Assembly: GCA_028554755.1 (NCBI GenBank)
Contig: JAPTOF010000010.1
Coordinates: forward strand, 15,590,501-15,654,500
DNA length: 64,000 nucleotides
Source: Cordia subcordata
Taxonomy: Eukaryota; Streptophyta; Magnoliopsida; Boraginales; Cordiaceae
Reading direction: 5' to 3'
Positions 44,895 to 57,742 of the stretch are shown in pieces. The stretch's first letter is position 1, and each line of letters opens with the position of its first letter. The notes below the pieces were generated by a model. That model saw only the letters and a program-made list of their open reading frames with translations. It ran no database searches and was not told the DNA's origin. The position numbers were made by a program, and so were the translations under genes.

Positions 44895-46800
44895 TAGGTG
44901 TAGGCCTTAGGCAAATGGAAAGGGAACTCTAGGCTTAACACCTCTAGACACATGGGAATCATCAATGGGCTCCTTTCTCTCCCAATGTGGGCTGGAAGTA
45001 CTACTCTCTCTATGGTCTCTAATAGGCTCATCTGTCTCAACAAGACCCTCACTAGAATTTCCCTCAACAGGGTTACTATGTGGTGCTCTAGACTCAAAAG
45101 GACCACTAGGTGCAGGAACTGCAAAGTCAACTCCTACCCTATTATCCACTACCCTACCGCTCGTAAGAGTGGTGACGGCTTTAACCTGGGCCTGAAGGGG
45201 ATAAATGGTATCATTGGAGGAACAAGACTGGACTCTAGGGTTCATCTCCAGCAGAGAAAGCAATTTCCTAGGGTCTCTAGTGCTCAACTGACCAGCAATC
45301 TGTCCTAACTGTGCCTCAAACCTTGCAAATTGCTGCCTATTTTCTGCCAATTTCTGTTGCTGGTTCTAAATGAACTACATTATCTTCATCATGTCAATTA
45401 CTAGGAGGTTGGCTACTAGAGGGAGCAGGCAAAGCTTGAGGTTGAGGAGCACTAGTGAGACGGGGTTGATTAAGATGATAGAAACCTAGGGGACATTGAT
45501 GACGGGGTCGCTGCTGAGGTGGAACCTAAGGATATGAACTAGACTCATGCTGGCCTTGTCTCCAAGAAAATTTTGGGTTGTCCCTTCAACCCGGATTGTA
45601 TGTGTTCGAGTATGGGTTGTACTCACGAGAATAACCTTGAGTAGCACACACTTGCTCTTTCATGAATTCAGGAAATCGAGATGCTAAAGGGCAAGCTGTG
45701 GTCTCATGAGATGACTCGGAACAAAATGCACAAACTTCAACAACTAAAGAGGCGGAGGAAGAACCTATAAAACTAGTCCTATGACCTTAGGATTAAAGAG
45801 ACAAAGAAATGAATTGATCTAGCTTATTTGTCAAAGCCTCAACCTTAGCAGGTAAATCTAAAGAAACTCCAACCTTACTAACACTTCTCTTGTTACCTTC
45901 CCGACTAGGCATTTCCATGGCAAAATTTTGAAAAGAATTTTCAGCCATCATTTCTATTTTCTCCCATGCCTCAATTGGTCTTAAAAGATAAAAGCCACCA
46001 CCAGAGGCGGCATTAACCATCATCCTATTTTGTTCATTTAAACCTCAAAAGAAGTATTGCATTAGGTCATGATTGCCGTACCCGTGGTATGGACATTGTC
46101 TAAGAAGATCCTTGAACCTCTCCCAAGCCTCATGAAAGGATTCTAGGTCAAGTTAGGACAAAGTCATAATGGCGGTCCTAAGGTCGACCGTCTTGGCCAT
46201 GGTATAAAATTTTTGAAATAACTTAGATTGAAGCTCAGCCCATGTAGTAAAGCAACCATTAGGTAAGGAATGCAACCAAGTCCTAGCTTTGTCCTTAAGA
46301 GAAAAAGCAAACAATCTTAGATGTATGACCTCTTGGGAGACATTGGGGACATAGAGAGTGGAACTCATCTCAACAAAATTAGTGATATGATCTAGAGGAC
46401 TCTCATTGTTTCTTTCGTATAAGGAAGGAAGCATAGCCAACATATTAGGCTTAATCTCGAAGTTCGTCTCCCCCAAACCCAAAATTTGAATAGCCAAATT
46501 AGGCTTAAAGGCTTCGGGGAGAAAGAATTGCCTAAGAGTGGGTTCCTTATCTATGGGTGGATCCAGTCTATGGGGCTCTCATCTAAAATGATCTTGGGCT
46601 TGATGCCCAAGGTGATCATGAGGTGGAATGGGATTCATTTGGGGATTGGGAGAATTAGGAGGATGATTAGGATCAGCCATCTCCTCAAGAAGATCTCTAA
46701 AAATCCTAAAATGTCTTGCAACTCTATCATGTTCGGGATTAAGAGGAACTAGGGGATTTTTAAGGGATCTCCTACCAAGCATGCACAAACTATCCTAACT
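44895..46800 (-). pseudogene. Athila-type gypsy gag, decayed
   Basis: On the minus strand: a Pro/Asn-rich N-terminal segment (46788-46579), then the Retrotrans_gag capsid domain (46497-46153; LKDKARTWLHSLP and WAELQSKLFQKFY). A linker (46023-45793) and a CX2CX4HX4C zinc knuckle near 45690-45730 (CAFCSESSHETTAC) follow. The Asn/Tyr-rich NPYSNTYNPG block comes next, and last a C-terminal coiled/variable part (45350-44907). A TGA at 45586-45588 replaces the Trp of NPGW. Further stops and frameshifts separate the pieces. It lies directly downstream of the PBS at 47041-47056 and the LTR at 47064-48926, as expected. Protease and pol are absent. Confidence 0.85.
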
Positions 46801-47040
46801 CCGGCCACTTCAACCCTCGAAAACGTCAATATTCCTAAAACTATAGCAAATAAACCACAATCCTAGAAAGTCTACTAAAAATAAAGACAAAAGCTGAAAT
46901 AGATAAGCAAGGATCAAAGCAAGATAATATAAACAATAAATAAGATAAGCAAAAACTACACAAGCTATAAAAGAAAAGCAAGAAAGTAAGAAAAGCAACT
47001 ACCAAAACACACAAACAAAGAATGCAAACCACCGTGCCTC

Positions 47041-47056
47041 CCCGGCAACGGTGCCA
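47041..47056 (-). other. Primer binding site (tRNA-Asp type)
   Basis: The minus strand reads TGGCACCGTTGCCGGG a few bases after the LTR end, matching the tRNA-Asp-complementary site typical of Athila/Tat elements with one change (CGCC to CACC). Confidence 0.8.
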
Positions 47057-47063
47057 AGAAACT

Positions 47064-48926
47064 TGGTGTAACTCTTGAGTACAAGCTTTGAAGACCCATA
47101 AGTGCACAGATCGGTGTAGCAAAGTGTATGCAAGTGCGGGGTCGATTCCGCAGGGAGGCTATGTTGGGAGTCAGATTCTTCGTATGTGTTCTAGAGTATG
47201 CCTAAGAAGAAACCTAAACAATCTATTTTTGGGATTTTGGATTTTTGATGGTCGGGAGCTCTAACTAAAATGAATTAAATTAAACTATGGGAATGGAAAG
47301 TGGAAAGCAAATTAATCTAGAAGAACAAACAAATGGAAAGGGGTTAGGGTGACTTCAACTTATGAATGGGTGATTCTATACTCAAATGCTATGGGATTAA
47401 AGGATGATGGCTTGCTTTCATAATTGTTCTTGACTAGGTTGCTAAATTAGTGTCTTAATTTCCCCTTAGGACTTAGTGCAGGTCTGTCCCTAGGCGGCGT
47501 CTTCTACAGCTATGGCATGGTCCTTATGACCTAGGGCCTTAAGAGTGACCAATTGGCTTCCTAGGTGACTTAGAATAAGCCTACCCTAGTACCTAAATCA
47601 TTGGCTGGATTTAAAGCCAAGACCTAGTGTTGGTAAGGTCGACTAAACCTATCCTAAAACCTATTGGCTAGATTTAAAGCCAAAGGAGACTCGGGCCGAG
47701 GCTAGCCCTAAATTGCTTACCGTCATTCTAAGGTCACTATAGCGAGATTTGACTTGATAGCACATTCCTACATGTTCTTGGCCAAGGTGTTCATGAATAA
47801 ATGAATCTATTCAACTACCAAACATCGTCCTGCTTGGATTACATCATTAGAATCAATTAACAACCACTATGTATTCGTTATTGAAGTCATACTCACTACT
47901 AGGCATGCAAATATACACATAGACATGAATATAAGCATTACCCACTTCATAGTATCTACATATAAACACATAGACATGATTATAGCATGGATTAGATGTA
48001 TTTAGTAATAAATAAACTTCAATTTATCCACATGTTACTTATTTAGGCATTTAGTCAAACACTTAGACATGAATGAGAAATTACCATTTGAATAAGAAAA
48101 TCAAACATATATATATTCAGCCATTTAATCCCATATCATAAGAGTATATAGCTAACCCATTACATAAGTTAAATTACCCTACACAAGTCTACTCAATCAT
48201 AATAAGAGATAGAATGAAAGAGAGTTTATGGAGCTTCCCTTTCATCCTAGCTAATCTTGTACAAAGCTCTTGAGCAAACTTGAATCCAAATGCTTGAAAC
48301 CTTCTAAATCTTCTTGCTTCAAGGTGATAAAATGTGTGAGAAAGTGTGCGTGATGTGGGTGAAGACTAAGGTTAAGCGTGTGTGTTATGGGTATGTAAAG
48401 ATCCTCTCTAGAATTCTTAAAAAGATTCCCCCTCTTTTAGTTTGAAAATTGGGCTTTTATATCGGCTTTTTTTCACGAACTGTCGATTGACCTAGTTGGT
48501 CAACCGGCTTCTCCTCTTAGCTCGACTGGCTTTTTGGTGGTGCTCTCTAGAGCAGTCGACCGGCTCTGGTGGGGTGGTCGTCCGCTATTTTTAGCACCTC
48601 TCTGGCTAGGTCGACCGGCTCCTTCTCTTAGGTCATCCGGCTGACTTCCTTCTTTCATTCTTTGTCTTTTCGGCCTCCAATCTTCTCGTTTTGACCCGTA
48701 CATCTCCCATCTTCATCACCTATCACCGTTCAATGTCGATCTCAACCCAAAGTTCACCTAAATCATTGAAAATGAACAATTTGTCTCTTAAACTCAATAT
48801 GTACATTTGTTTACACTTAAGCTTATCTTATCAAAAGCACTATACTAATGCATCTTTTAAAGCACTGAATACCTCTTGAATATAGCCAAATAACAATGGA
48901 ATCACACACAAAAACACAACACATCA
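47064..48926 (-). repeat. Athila-type 5' LTR, 1.86 kb
   Basis: Bounded by TGGTGTAA (left) and ACACATCA (right), with the PBS just left and gag beyond it, so it is the 5' LTR of a minus-strand element. It contains ggatttaaagccaa repeats (47600-47680), cacatagacatg repeats (47910-48080) and a cagtcgaccggct-rich block (48490-48640). Confidence 0.85.
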
Positions 48927-48943
48927 GTTCTCCTCATTATTCT

Positions 48944-49148
48944 TGATACACTATTCATGAGCACAAGCCTAATTAGCCTGCAAGTGCATGGGTCGTGTGT
49001 AGTGCGGTGTGTGCAAGTGTGAGGTCGAATCCACGGGGAGGCTTAACGTGTATGGTGTCCTAAGTTATGTGCGTTCTAAGAAGCTATGTGTTAGGTTCCT
49101 ACCTACAATATTTTTGGGTTTTTGGTTTGAGGGGAGCTTCTTGTTCTC
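48944..49148 (-). repeat. Truncated Athila-type LTR end
   Basis: About 200 bp equal to the terminal part of the neighbouring LTR (agcacaagcctaattagcc onward), with no PBS on its left. Its right limit runs into the PBS region of the next LTR. Confidence 0.7.
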
Positions 49149-49164
49149 TGGCAACGGTGCCAAG
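49149..49164 (-). other. Primer binding site remnant
   Basis: The minus strand reads TGGCACCGTTGCCAGA, the same tRNA-Asp-type site as at 47041 with an extra change. Confidence 0.7.
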
Positions 49165-49168
49165 AACT

Positions 49169-51079
49169 TGATCGTTATCTCGCAGCACAAGCCTAAATAG
49201 CCCACAAGTACATGGGTCATGTGTATGGTGTCCTAAGCTATGCGCGTCCTAAAAGCTACATGTTGGGTCTCTAAATTATGATGTTTTTGGGGTTTTTTTG
49301 GTTTAAAGGGAGCTAAAAAAAAGCTAATCTAAAGGCGAGGAAATGAAAAATGTGTGTGTGACGGGAGAATCAAGCAGTCTAAGGGGATTCAAATATCAAA
49401 AATAGGGGACTAAGGTGATTACGTCTTGTTTATGGTGATTGCTACGTCGTTCTAGGGTTACTTGATTGATTATACTAAATGCTCTAATCTAGACCTATAA
49501 TTAGCCTCCTAATTGGTACCTTAAGCCTCAGTGCGGGTCTGTCCCTAGGTGACGATGCCTAGCGGCACGGCATGGTCTTTATGACTTAGGAATTAGGCCT
49601 AGCCAATAGGGTTCTAGGTGAGTGTTGATCTAACTCTAGCACTTAGTCCTCTAATTAGTTCCCCAATCTGACCCTAGGACTTGGTGCGAGTTCGTCCCTA
49701 TGCTTCATCCCACTCAGAGCTACGACGTGGTCCTTATGAACCTAAGGTGTTAGGGTGGACTAACTAGCCTTCCTAAGTGAACTAAGGTCAACTAAACCTA
49801 TCCAAACTCTTATTGGTTGGATTTAAAGCCAAAGAGGACTCAACCTAGGCTAATTACAAGTTTTGCACCATTGATCGCATCACAATAGTGGATATTAACG
49901 TTTAAGTGCAAAGCAAACATATCTAAGGCATTTCATTTGAGAATACTCTGGAATATTGTACTACTAAACACATAGACATGCTTAGATTACACAATTTAAG
50001 CTATAGCATGCAATAGAAGCTATTCATGCTATTAAATATGCAAACACACACATAGACATGCATATAAGCATACCCACTTCATGTACTCACCACATAAACG
50101 CATAAGTATGCTAGCATAATGATTTAGAAATGGTTAACAGCAAAATAGACTTCAATATACGCATGCTACAGCATTGAGGCATTTCTACAAACACATAGAC
50201 ATGAATGTAAATTTGCCAATCAAAATCCTAAGCATAATCATATATATATAAATCCATCAAATACCCATAATAATAATGTAATAATCATCCATAATATAAG
50301 AGTAAATCACCCTACATATCTCTAATCAAACAACATTAATTAGGATAAAAGAGAGACAAAAAAGCTACCCTTTTATCCAAAGCCATATCTTTACAATCCA
50401 TGAGCTATGCCTAAATCTTTGTGTTTGATCCTCTCAAATACTTGATTCCAAAGTGTTCTTGTGTATGAAAAAGTGTATGAGAGGTGGGTGATGAGAGGAT
50501 TAGGGTTTTGGGAGATGGGTGTGAAAGAATATGACTTGTTATTGTATAAAATGGCCAAAAGCTTATATAGCCAATCTCTTTGACTATAACTCTGAGACTA
50601 CCGGAACACTTAACTGGAGCACCGGTACCAAGGGGGCTTTATTCTGGTAGTAGAAGCTTGCTCTCGATTTTTGGCAGAATAATCAGCCGGTGCACCGGTC
50701 TCTGAAGCAGTGCTCCGATAGTACCTATTTGCTCTTTTTTGGCTTCGTTTTAGCTCTGTTTTGCTTCCGGTTGCTTTAACCTTTATCCAGAAGCCTCCAA
50801 TCTTGCTTTTCTTCCACTTTCATCCTTAAAATCTTCTTCAATTCTTGCCCACGCCATCTCCATCTTTGTTCAGCTCAAGACATTCCTTAAACTCACCTAA
50901 AACATAAGATAAGTGAACTTTAGTGTAACATTTATGCTTTAAGCTCAACTATAGACACCTAAAGCTGAATATGCTCAAGTATGATATAAATGCTATACTA
51001 ATACACCTTATAGAGCACAAAACACCTCAAAATAGATATAGAAATATAATGCAAAATCACACACAAAATCAACACATCA
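49169..51079 (-). repeat. Athila-type LTR, 1.91 kb
   Basis: Bounded by TGATCGTT and AACACATCA. Order of landmarks matches 47064-48926. Relative to the fragment at 48944 it lacks about 53 bp between two copies of a GTGTA word near 49220. A minus-strand TATATAA box lies near 50563-50570. No gag follows its PBS; the truncated LTR at 48944 does. Confidence 0.8.
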
Positions 51080-51689
51080 ATTCCTAAGGGAATTAGAGGG
51101 ACTAGACATCAAACACAGAGCAAGAAAGAAAGAAAGAATAGGTTCACAAGAAAGAATTGAATGAGAGAATTAAGAATATTTAAAAAGAAAAAGAGAAAGG
51201 TATAAAAAGTCCGGTGTACCTGTGAAAAGAAAGATAAGAACAACTTTAATAGAAGAAGACAAGCAAATTAGGGAAAGACACTGGGATGTGATGTCGAAGA
51301 TCACCTTGGCAGTAGCAAAGTGCAGGTATCAGAGGAGCAATGAGAAAAGATGATGGAAGAAAGAGAGATTTTTCTGAGTAAAAGAAAAGACTAGAAGGCG
51401 AAAAATTAAAAAAAGAAATGAGTAAAAATGTATTTATACTCTGAAATAAAAAGGTTTGAAATTCAAAAATGGTGCCACAACTCCTATTACATGAAAGGTT
51501 ACGTTTGAGGAGACGGCTCTATTACGAGTTTTCAAGAAACGCCATTATTGCAGGTAGGCGTATCACTTCATGCCGCCTATGCATGCAGGGGATAATAAGG
51601 TGATCTGCCTTCATGAGCCAAAAGCCCCATAAATGCCTAAGTGGGAGAACCGGTGATCAAAAAGCATTTGGCGATGTCTCAACATGGTA
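51080..51689. other. Purine-rich and unclassified DNA
   Basis: 51110-51420 is strongly purine-rich on the plus strand (aagaaagaaagaaagaa and similar). No coding sequence recognised. Confidence 0.5.
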
Positions 51690-52060
51690 CATCCCTAAAT
51701 AGGGGCTGATGATACGGAATTGGGTAGTGCCTCTGATCTTATCGAGAACCCCTTAGATAAGGTCAACCCAAATCACCCTTAATTGACCACCCATGAATAT
51801 TTCCCAACTAGACCCATAAGGTTCGATGACTCATTGTACAAACAAGATAAGGCACCACATGTCCCTTCCCCTAAACTATAAATAGGACCCCTTGGATCCA
51901 AATAAAATAACTCGTTTGTTCTTACTCACTCATTTTCCTAAAACTTATTCAAAAAGGCAAATACTAACTTAGACATCAGAGGCTCTTCGGTGGATACTAC
52001 ACTGGTGTTTAGTTATTTCTGTTTTGCAAGTCGCATCCATCAGAGTAAACTTTGTAAGAG
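51690..52060 (+). repeat. Tat-type gypsy LTR fragment with promoter
   Basis: Contains aggggctgatgata, a TATA box in ctataaatagga (51873-51884), then the pyrimidine-rich leader tcactcattttcc and gacatcagaggctcttcggtgg. These words are typical of Tat/Ogre-like LTRs. Ends approximate. Confidence 0.5.
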
Positions 52061-53229
52061 ATTATCTGGTTCTTTGCAAGATCACTCTCAATACCTTTCC
52101 TTCAACTTTCTAGATAAGAAAGATTCCTGTTGGATAAAAGGACACGCAAATATTCCATATTATGATATATCGCATATGGCCCCTACTTCTCTAATTAAGA
52201 TATCCATGAGTTATATTAAGAAGACCCAAATAATTAAATCCATTCCTAATTTCTAAACTCAAATCATAACTAAGAAACCCATATATTAATTTCCTCAATT
52301 ATATACAATAGAGTAATAGCTAGTGGAGGAACCAAAAGACATAATTACCCTTGGCTCCCAAAATGAACAAAATGCCCTTGCCACCACTTTGGCAACATCG
52401 TGGCCATCTTTACTCTAGTCTACTACACCAAAGTAACCTCTGTCTTTGACCAACCAAACAAAATACCAAAAACGCCCCTCTATGTATGCCCATAGTCTAG
52501 GCCGATTCAAACAACTACTATTGCTTCCAAGACTATATCAGGAACCTTAGAATCTCTAGTCCAAGAATGTGATCACCAATTGGTCACGAATCTCTTAATC
52601 TAGGGAGGACCTACAAGCCAAATGGCTAATATATCTCTGAAGGGTGATATCACTAGATCTAGATTTATGATAACCAAAAGGACAAATCTAAGGGAGCACA
52701 TAGACTATGATGTTCCATATGTATGTTTGGATTGTTTAGAACACAACATCGACATATAAGGTAGACAATCTTATTACTTAAGACCTCTTCTCATGGTATA
52801 TCAAAGTGCTACACCCTAACTTTGTCAGTTCATCCACAATTGCTCAAGATTTAAAGCATCAATACTTAGAAGAAGTGAGTATCTTATCTTCTATAAATGA
52901 TGGCACAGTTCCAGAAGACATGCTCATGATGGTTCTGTCCAATGTGTGACACACACAATAGGAGTGAAGTTCAGAAAGACCCTCCAATGACCCTAGTAGA
53001 TCACTTATCTGGAGACTCGCCCACTATAGCCTTATCTTGGTTAAGCACCCAACACTACCATCTAGCTGTACAAAGCTTTTATGATGTATCCAAAACTATA
53101 CTTGGATCTACAATGTGTCCCGCCTTACTGTGCACCCAAATCATTAGATGATATCATTGGACTTTTACAAAATGTATCACACATATACACTAGGGATAAT
53201 ATATGTAAAAAATGCTCATAAATATTTAG
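52061..53229. other. Unclassified repeat-like DNA
   Basis: No domain found. Short frames (51990-52256, 52942-53151) carry no recognisable motif. Composition and context suggest retrotransposon LTR or leader remnants, but this is not shown. Confidence 0.4.
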
Positions 53230-53269
53230 ATATATATATATATATATACATATATATACATATATATAC

Positions 53270-53300
<31 letters not shown>

Positions 53301-53348
53301 CATACACATATATATATATACATACATATATATATACATATATATATA
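53230..53348. repeat. Compound (TA)n / TATACA microsatellite
   Basis: About 119 bp of TA units regularly interrupted by ca, with a 10-bp period tatatataca for part of its length. It gives Tyr/Ile-rich chance frames on both strands. Confidence 0.95.
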
Positions 53349-53869
53349 GTGATCAAATTTCTAGTCCAATATCGATGTACAAGTGGTCTTTAAGGCATAC
53401 AATCCCAAGACGGCCATCCCATCAGTGGAGTTCTTCACTAAAAATGCCTCACAAAGCATTGATTAAAAGTCACTACCTTATCAGAGGGCTTAAATCAAGA
53501 ATGCTAAGGGAAATAAACATAAGGAATAGGTATACACTCAGCTTAAATGGTAAGATCAGCTATCCTATTGATAGAATTATTTACCGGATTTAAAAAGCCA
53601 AACCAAATAGTGATTGAATTTTCAATTAGATCGTAGCCAGATAATTGACAATTCAAATGAGGCTTACCTTAATGTTCATCAAGTTCGGCCATTCCATCAG
53701 TAGAGTTCTTCTGAAAGCGTTAAGACATTGTTACATCTAGTAGTTTAAGGGTCGATATACTAAAGGCAAATGATGTAAAAAGGTGCTTGTATGTTTAATT
53801 TCCAAATATAGCATACATATTATACATGCATCAATCCATACTAATAAATTAATCATGATTATATTATTG
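53349..53869. other. Leader-like region before copia gag
   Basis: No gene. The phrase ggccatcccatcag.ggagttcttc occurs at 53413-53438 and, slightly changed, at 53687-53711. No LTR or PBS recognised. Confidence 0.4.
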
Positions 53870-56800
53870 TACATCTAGAAAAATGTCTTCGTTCAATCCA
53901 CTAACCACAATTATCAAAAAGCATAAGCTCATTGGACCAAATTTTGTGGACTGAGAACAAAACTTAGACATAGTACTCATTGCAGAAAAGTACAAGTATG
54001 TCCTAACTATTCCTTGTCTTATTGGGAGGGCAAACTCTTCTAAAATGTAGAAAGATGCTAAGGCAAAATGGTACAAGGCCAATAGTATGGCCAAGTGCTA
54101 TATGATGGCTTCTACGTCAAATATTTTGCAGAGCAAGCATCATCATATGAAAACTACAAAAGAAATCATGACCTCATTGTCTCATATATTTGCCAACAAG
54201 AGCAGGCCTGCAAGACAAGGTGCACTTAGAGAAATTAAGAACCAAAGGATGGCAAAGAGCATGTGCTCAAGATGATGGATTGCTTCAATACTACTTAGAT
54301 CCTAGGGGTAAATATAAATGAACAGTCAAATGGAGAAATGATTTTGGAGACTCTACCACTGTCTTTCACCTAGTTCAAGCTTAAACATAGATATGATGGA
54401 GTTGATGAATGAGCTCCTAGCAGCAAAGACCATAATGAAACATACAGGCCACATAAACGTAGCCCAAGCATCCTCTTCTGTACTTAACCCGAAAGGGAAA
54501 AGTTCTAAAGAAATGGGAGGCAGAAACATGGTCGAGGGTAAAAGATGAGAAATGGTAAATAAGCCAAATAGTTAATAGTTGAAAGGCCTAAGGGCAAATG
54601 CTTTAAGTGCAGCCAAAAGGGGCACTAGGAAAAAGATTGCCCGAAGTACCTGGCACAAGGCCAGATAAGCATGCCTCTTTTACTCTACATTGAAACCTGT
54701 TTAGTGATTGATTCTACTAATTCTTGGATTGTAGACTCTGGAGCAACTAACCATATTTGTAATTCTTTGCATTGGTTTTAGGAAATGAAGGACCTAGCTA
54801 AAGGGGAATTTACTCTGAGGATAGTCAACAGAGCAAAAGTATAGGCTATTGTAATGGGAAGAATATGTTTAAATTTTTCATGTAAGAGGAAGTTATTTTT
54901 GAACAATATTTATTATGTTCTAGATGTACGTAAAACCCTTATCTCTATTCATAATTAATATTAAACAAATTTTGCATCAATTTCCATTCTGGTGCTGATA
55001 TTTGTAGAGATGGAAATGTTATTTATTTCAATAGCATGCATGATAACTTGTTCTATATGAAACCTATTTCAAACTCACTGCATAATATAGAACAAACTAC
55101 TTATCAAAAAAGGATGGTTTCTTTGACCAATGATACTTATCTTTGGCACCTATGCTTAGGACATATTAGTTCAAAATGAACTCGGAGATAAGTCGAGGAT
55201 GAGCATCTTAGCTCATTAGATCTCAAAGATCTACCTTTGTGTAAATCTTGTCTTAAAGCGAAGATGACCAAATAGTCATTTTCTTCTAAATAAGAAGGGG
55301 CCAAGGAAGTATTAGAATTCATTCACATTAATATTTGTGGCCCTATGAGAAAACTAACACGAGGAAGTTATGAGTATTTCATTACTTTGACTGATGATTA
55401 CTCTAGATGTGGATATGTACAACTGAATCCTTTGAGAAAATCAAGGAATTCAAGGCCGAGGTAAAGCGAAAATTTGATAAACGTATCAAAGCCTTTTGGT
55501 CTGATCGAGATGACGAATATCTCTTGGGTGAGTTCAAGGAATGCCTTACATAAAAAGGTATTGTGTCTCAGTTGACTGCACCAGGATCTCCCCAGCAAAA
55601 TGGTATAGCTGAGAGAAGAAATCATACCCTATTAGATAGGGTTAGGTTAATGAGAAGTCATGCGTCATTACCTTTATCCTTTTAAGGGTATACCCTTGAG
55701 ATAGCAACATACTTCATGAACTTGGTACCATCTAAATTAGTACCTAGGACAGAACAAGAAATGTGGACTAGGTGTAAGCCTAGTTTAAATTATCTCCACA
55801 TTTGAGGTTGTCCAACTTATGTACTAAATAGCAATGCTTCAAAATTGGAACCAAGATCTAAGATATGCTATTTCATTGGAGATCCTATGGGTACTAGAGG
55901 TAGGACTTCTGTAATCTTAAGGAATGGAAGCTGTTTATTGGCACCTCTGCTAGATACTTAGAGAATAATGGTATGATCCAGAAAACACTAGATTTTGAAG
56001 TTGTTCTAGAGGATATTCCACAAAAATCTCCAGTAATACCAGTGGTAACTATGGATGAAAGAAAATAGCATATTATACCTAGTACTTTGGAGCCTCCTTA
56101 TAGTTGGAGGATATCCAAGCCACCTGATAGATACTATGAAGAGTCTCTTTAGACTTCTTTATAAGATCAGATAATGGATCACATTAGTTATGATAAAGTA
56201 GTTTCGATATCGATGCCAATCAATGGTATAAGGTAATGGATTCAAAGTTATAATTTATATATTGTAACAAAGTTGGGATCTTGTAGTTGCATCTAAAGGG
56301 GTAAAACCTATAAGATGCAAATGGGTCTAAAAGAGAAAAAAAGGAGATGATGGAAAGGTTGAAACCTTTAAATTAAGGTTGATGGAAAAAAGTTTATACT
56401 TAGAAGAAAGGGATTGATTATGAGGAAACCTTCTCACCATTAGCTGTGATTAAATCCATTAGGATACTCCTAGCCATCACATGTCATTATGACTACGAGA
56501 TATGGCAAATGGACATTAAGATGGATTTTGTTAATGGAGAGCATAAGGAGACCATTTATATGACACAACGGGATGGATACGTTGCTAAAGGCTAGGAACA
56601 TCTAGTATGTAAGCTTAAGAAGTCCATTTATGGACTAAAGTAGGCATCTAAGGCATGGAACATCAAATTTCATCAGGTAATTAAATCTTTTGGTTTTTGT
56701 CAAAATATTGATGAAACTTGTGTGTATAAGAGGTGTAATGGAAATGTTGTATATTTCCTGGTTCTATATGTGAATGATATTCTACTAATTGGAAATGACA

Positions 56801-57730
56801 TTGGGATGTTATCATCCACCAAGGTTTGGCTTTTTTCTTAATTTCAAATGAAGGATTTAGGAGAAGCTAGTTATGTTTTAGGGATCAAACTTATGCAAGA
56901 TTGTAAGAATAGAAGGCTAGCCCTATCTCAAGCTTCATATATTGAGAAGATATTGGTAAAGTTTAACATGCAAAACTCCAAGAAGGCATCATTATATTCT
57001 AGACATGGAGTTTATCTATCTAGGGATCAATGTCTTAAAACATCTAAAGAGGTAGAGAGCATAAAGCGAGTTCGTCATGCTTTGGCAGTTAGAACCCTCA
57101 TGTATGCTATGTTATTTACTAGACCATATATCTACTTTTTAGTCAAACCCTGGACTGGCATATTAGGTTGCGGTTAAGCATATATTCAAGTTCCTGCAAG
57201 GGAAGAATGATTATGTGCTAGAATACCATGCAGATCATCTGACACCATTAGCATATACAGACTTAGATTTTCAGTCTGATAGAGATTCTAGGAAGTCTAT
57301 TTCTAGATATGTTTTCACCCTGTCAGGAGTAGCTATTTTATGAAGAATTGTCAGGCAAAACTGTATTGCTAATTCTACCAAAGAGGCTGAGTATGTAGCA
57401 ACATTTGAGGATGCAAAAGAGGTAGTATGGCTAAAGAAATTCCTCATGGACTTGGAGGTTGTGCTAGTAGCTTAGAAGCCAATAATGTTGTATTGCAATA
57501 ATAATGGTGCTATTTTATAGTGTAATGAGCCCAAGAATCACAAAAAGGGAAGCACATTGAGTGAAAATATCATTTGATTTATGAGTTTATCCAAAGAGGA
57601 GAAATACTAGTTGAAAAGATAGCTATAGTGGAAAACTTGGTGGAACTATTTACTAAGACTCTTCTAGAAAAAGTGTTTGCCAAACATTTAGAGTCATTAG
57701 GTGTTAGGTTCTATGGAAGAGATCTATAGT
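53870..57730 (+). pseudogene. Ty1/copia gag-pol, full domain order but dead
   Basis: Domains in order: gag (about 53900-54560; KSRPARQGALREI block); zinc knuckle at 54601-54640 with a TAG (54626-54628) replacing the Trp after His; protease WIVDSGATNHIC (54728-54763); pre-integrase LWHL.LGHI (55141-55170); integrase core (55310-55640; FITLTDDYSR, SPQQNGIAERR); integrase end (55690-55880). RT follows at 56270-57180 with the catalytic box read as YVNDI (Asp to Asn, AAT at 56773-56775), and RNase H at 57190-57720 ending FAKHLESLGVRF. Many stops fall at Gln (CAG to TAG) or Trp. It is 5'-truncated with no recognisable 5' LTR. Confidence 0.88.
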
Positions 57731-57731
57731 G

Positions 57732-57742
57732 CAAGTGGGAAA
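57732..57742 (+). other. Polypurine tract of the copia element
   Basis: CAAGTGGGAAA directly after the pol frame and before the 3' LTR. Confidence 0.65.

Noticed and set aside
44952..45308. Plus-strand frames over 44952-45308
   Set aside because: Shadows of the minus-strand gag C-terminal region.
53125..53393. Tyr/Ile-rich membrane-like proteins on both strands
   Set aside because: Direct translation of a TA/TATACA microsatellite.
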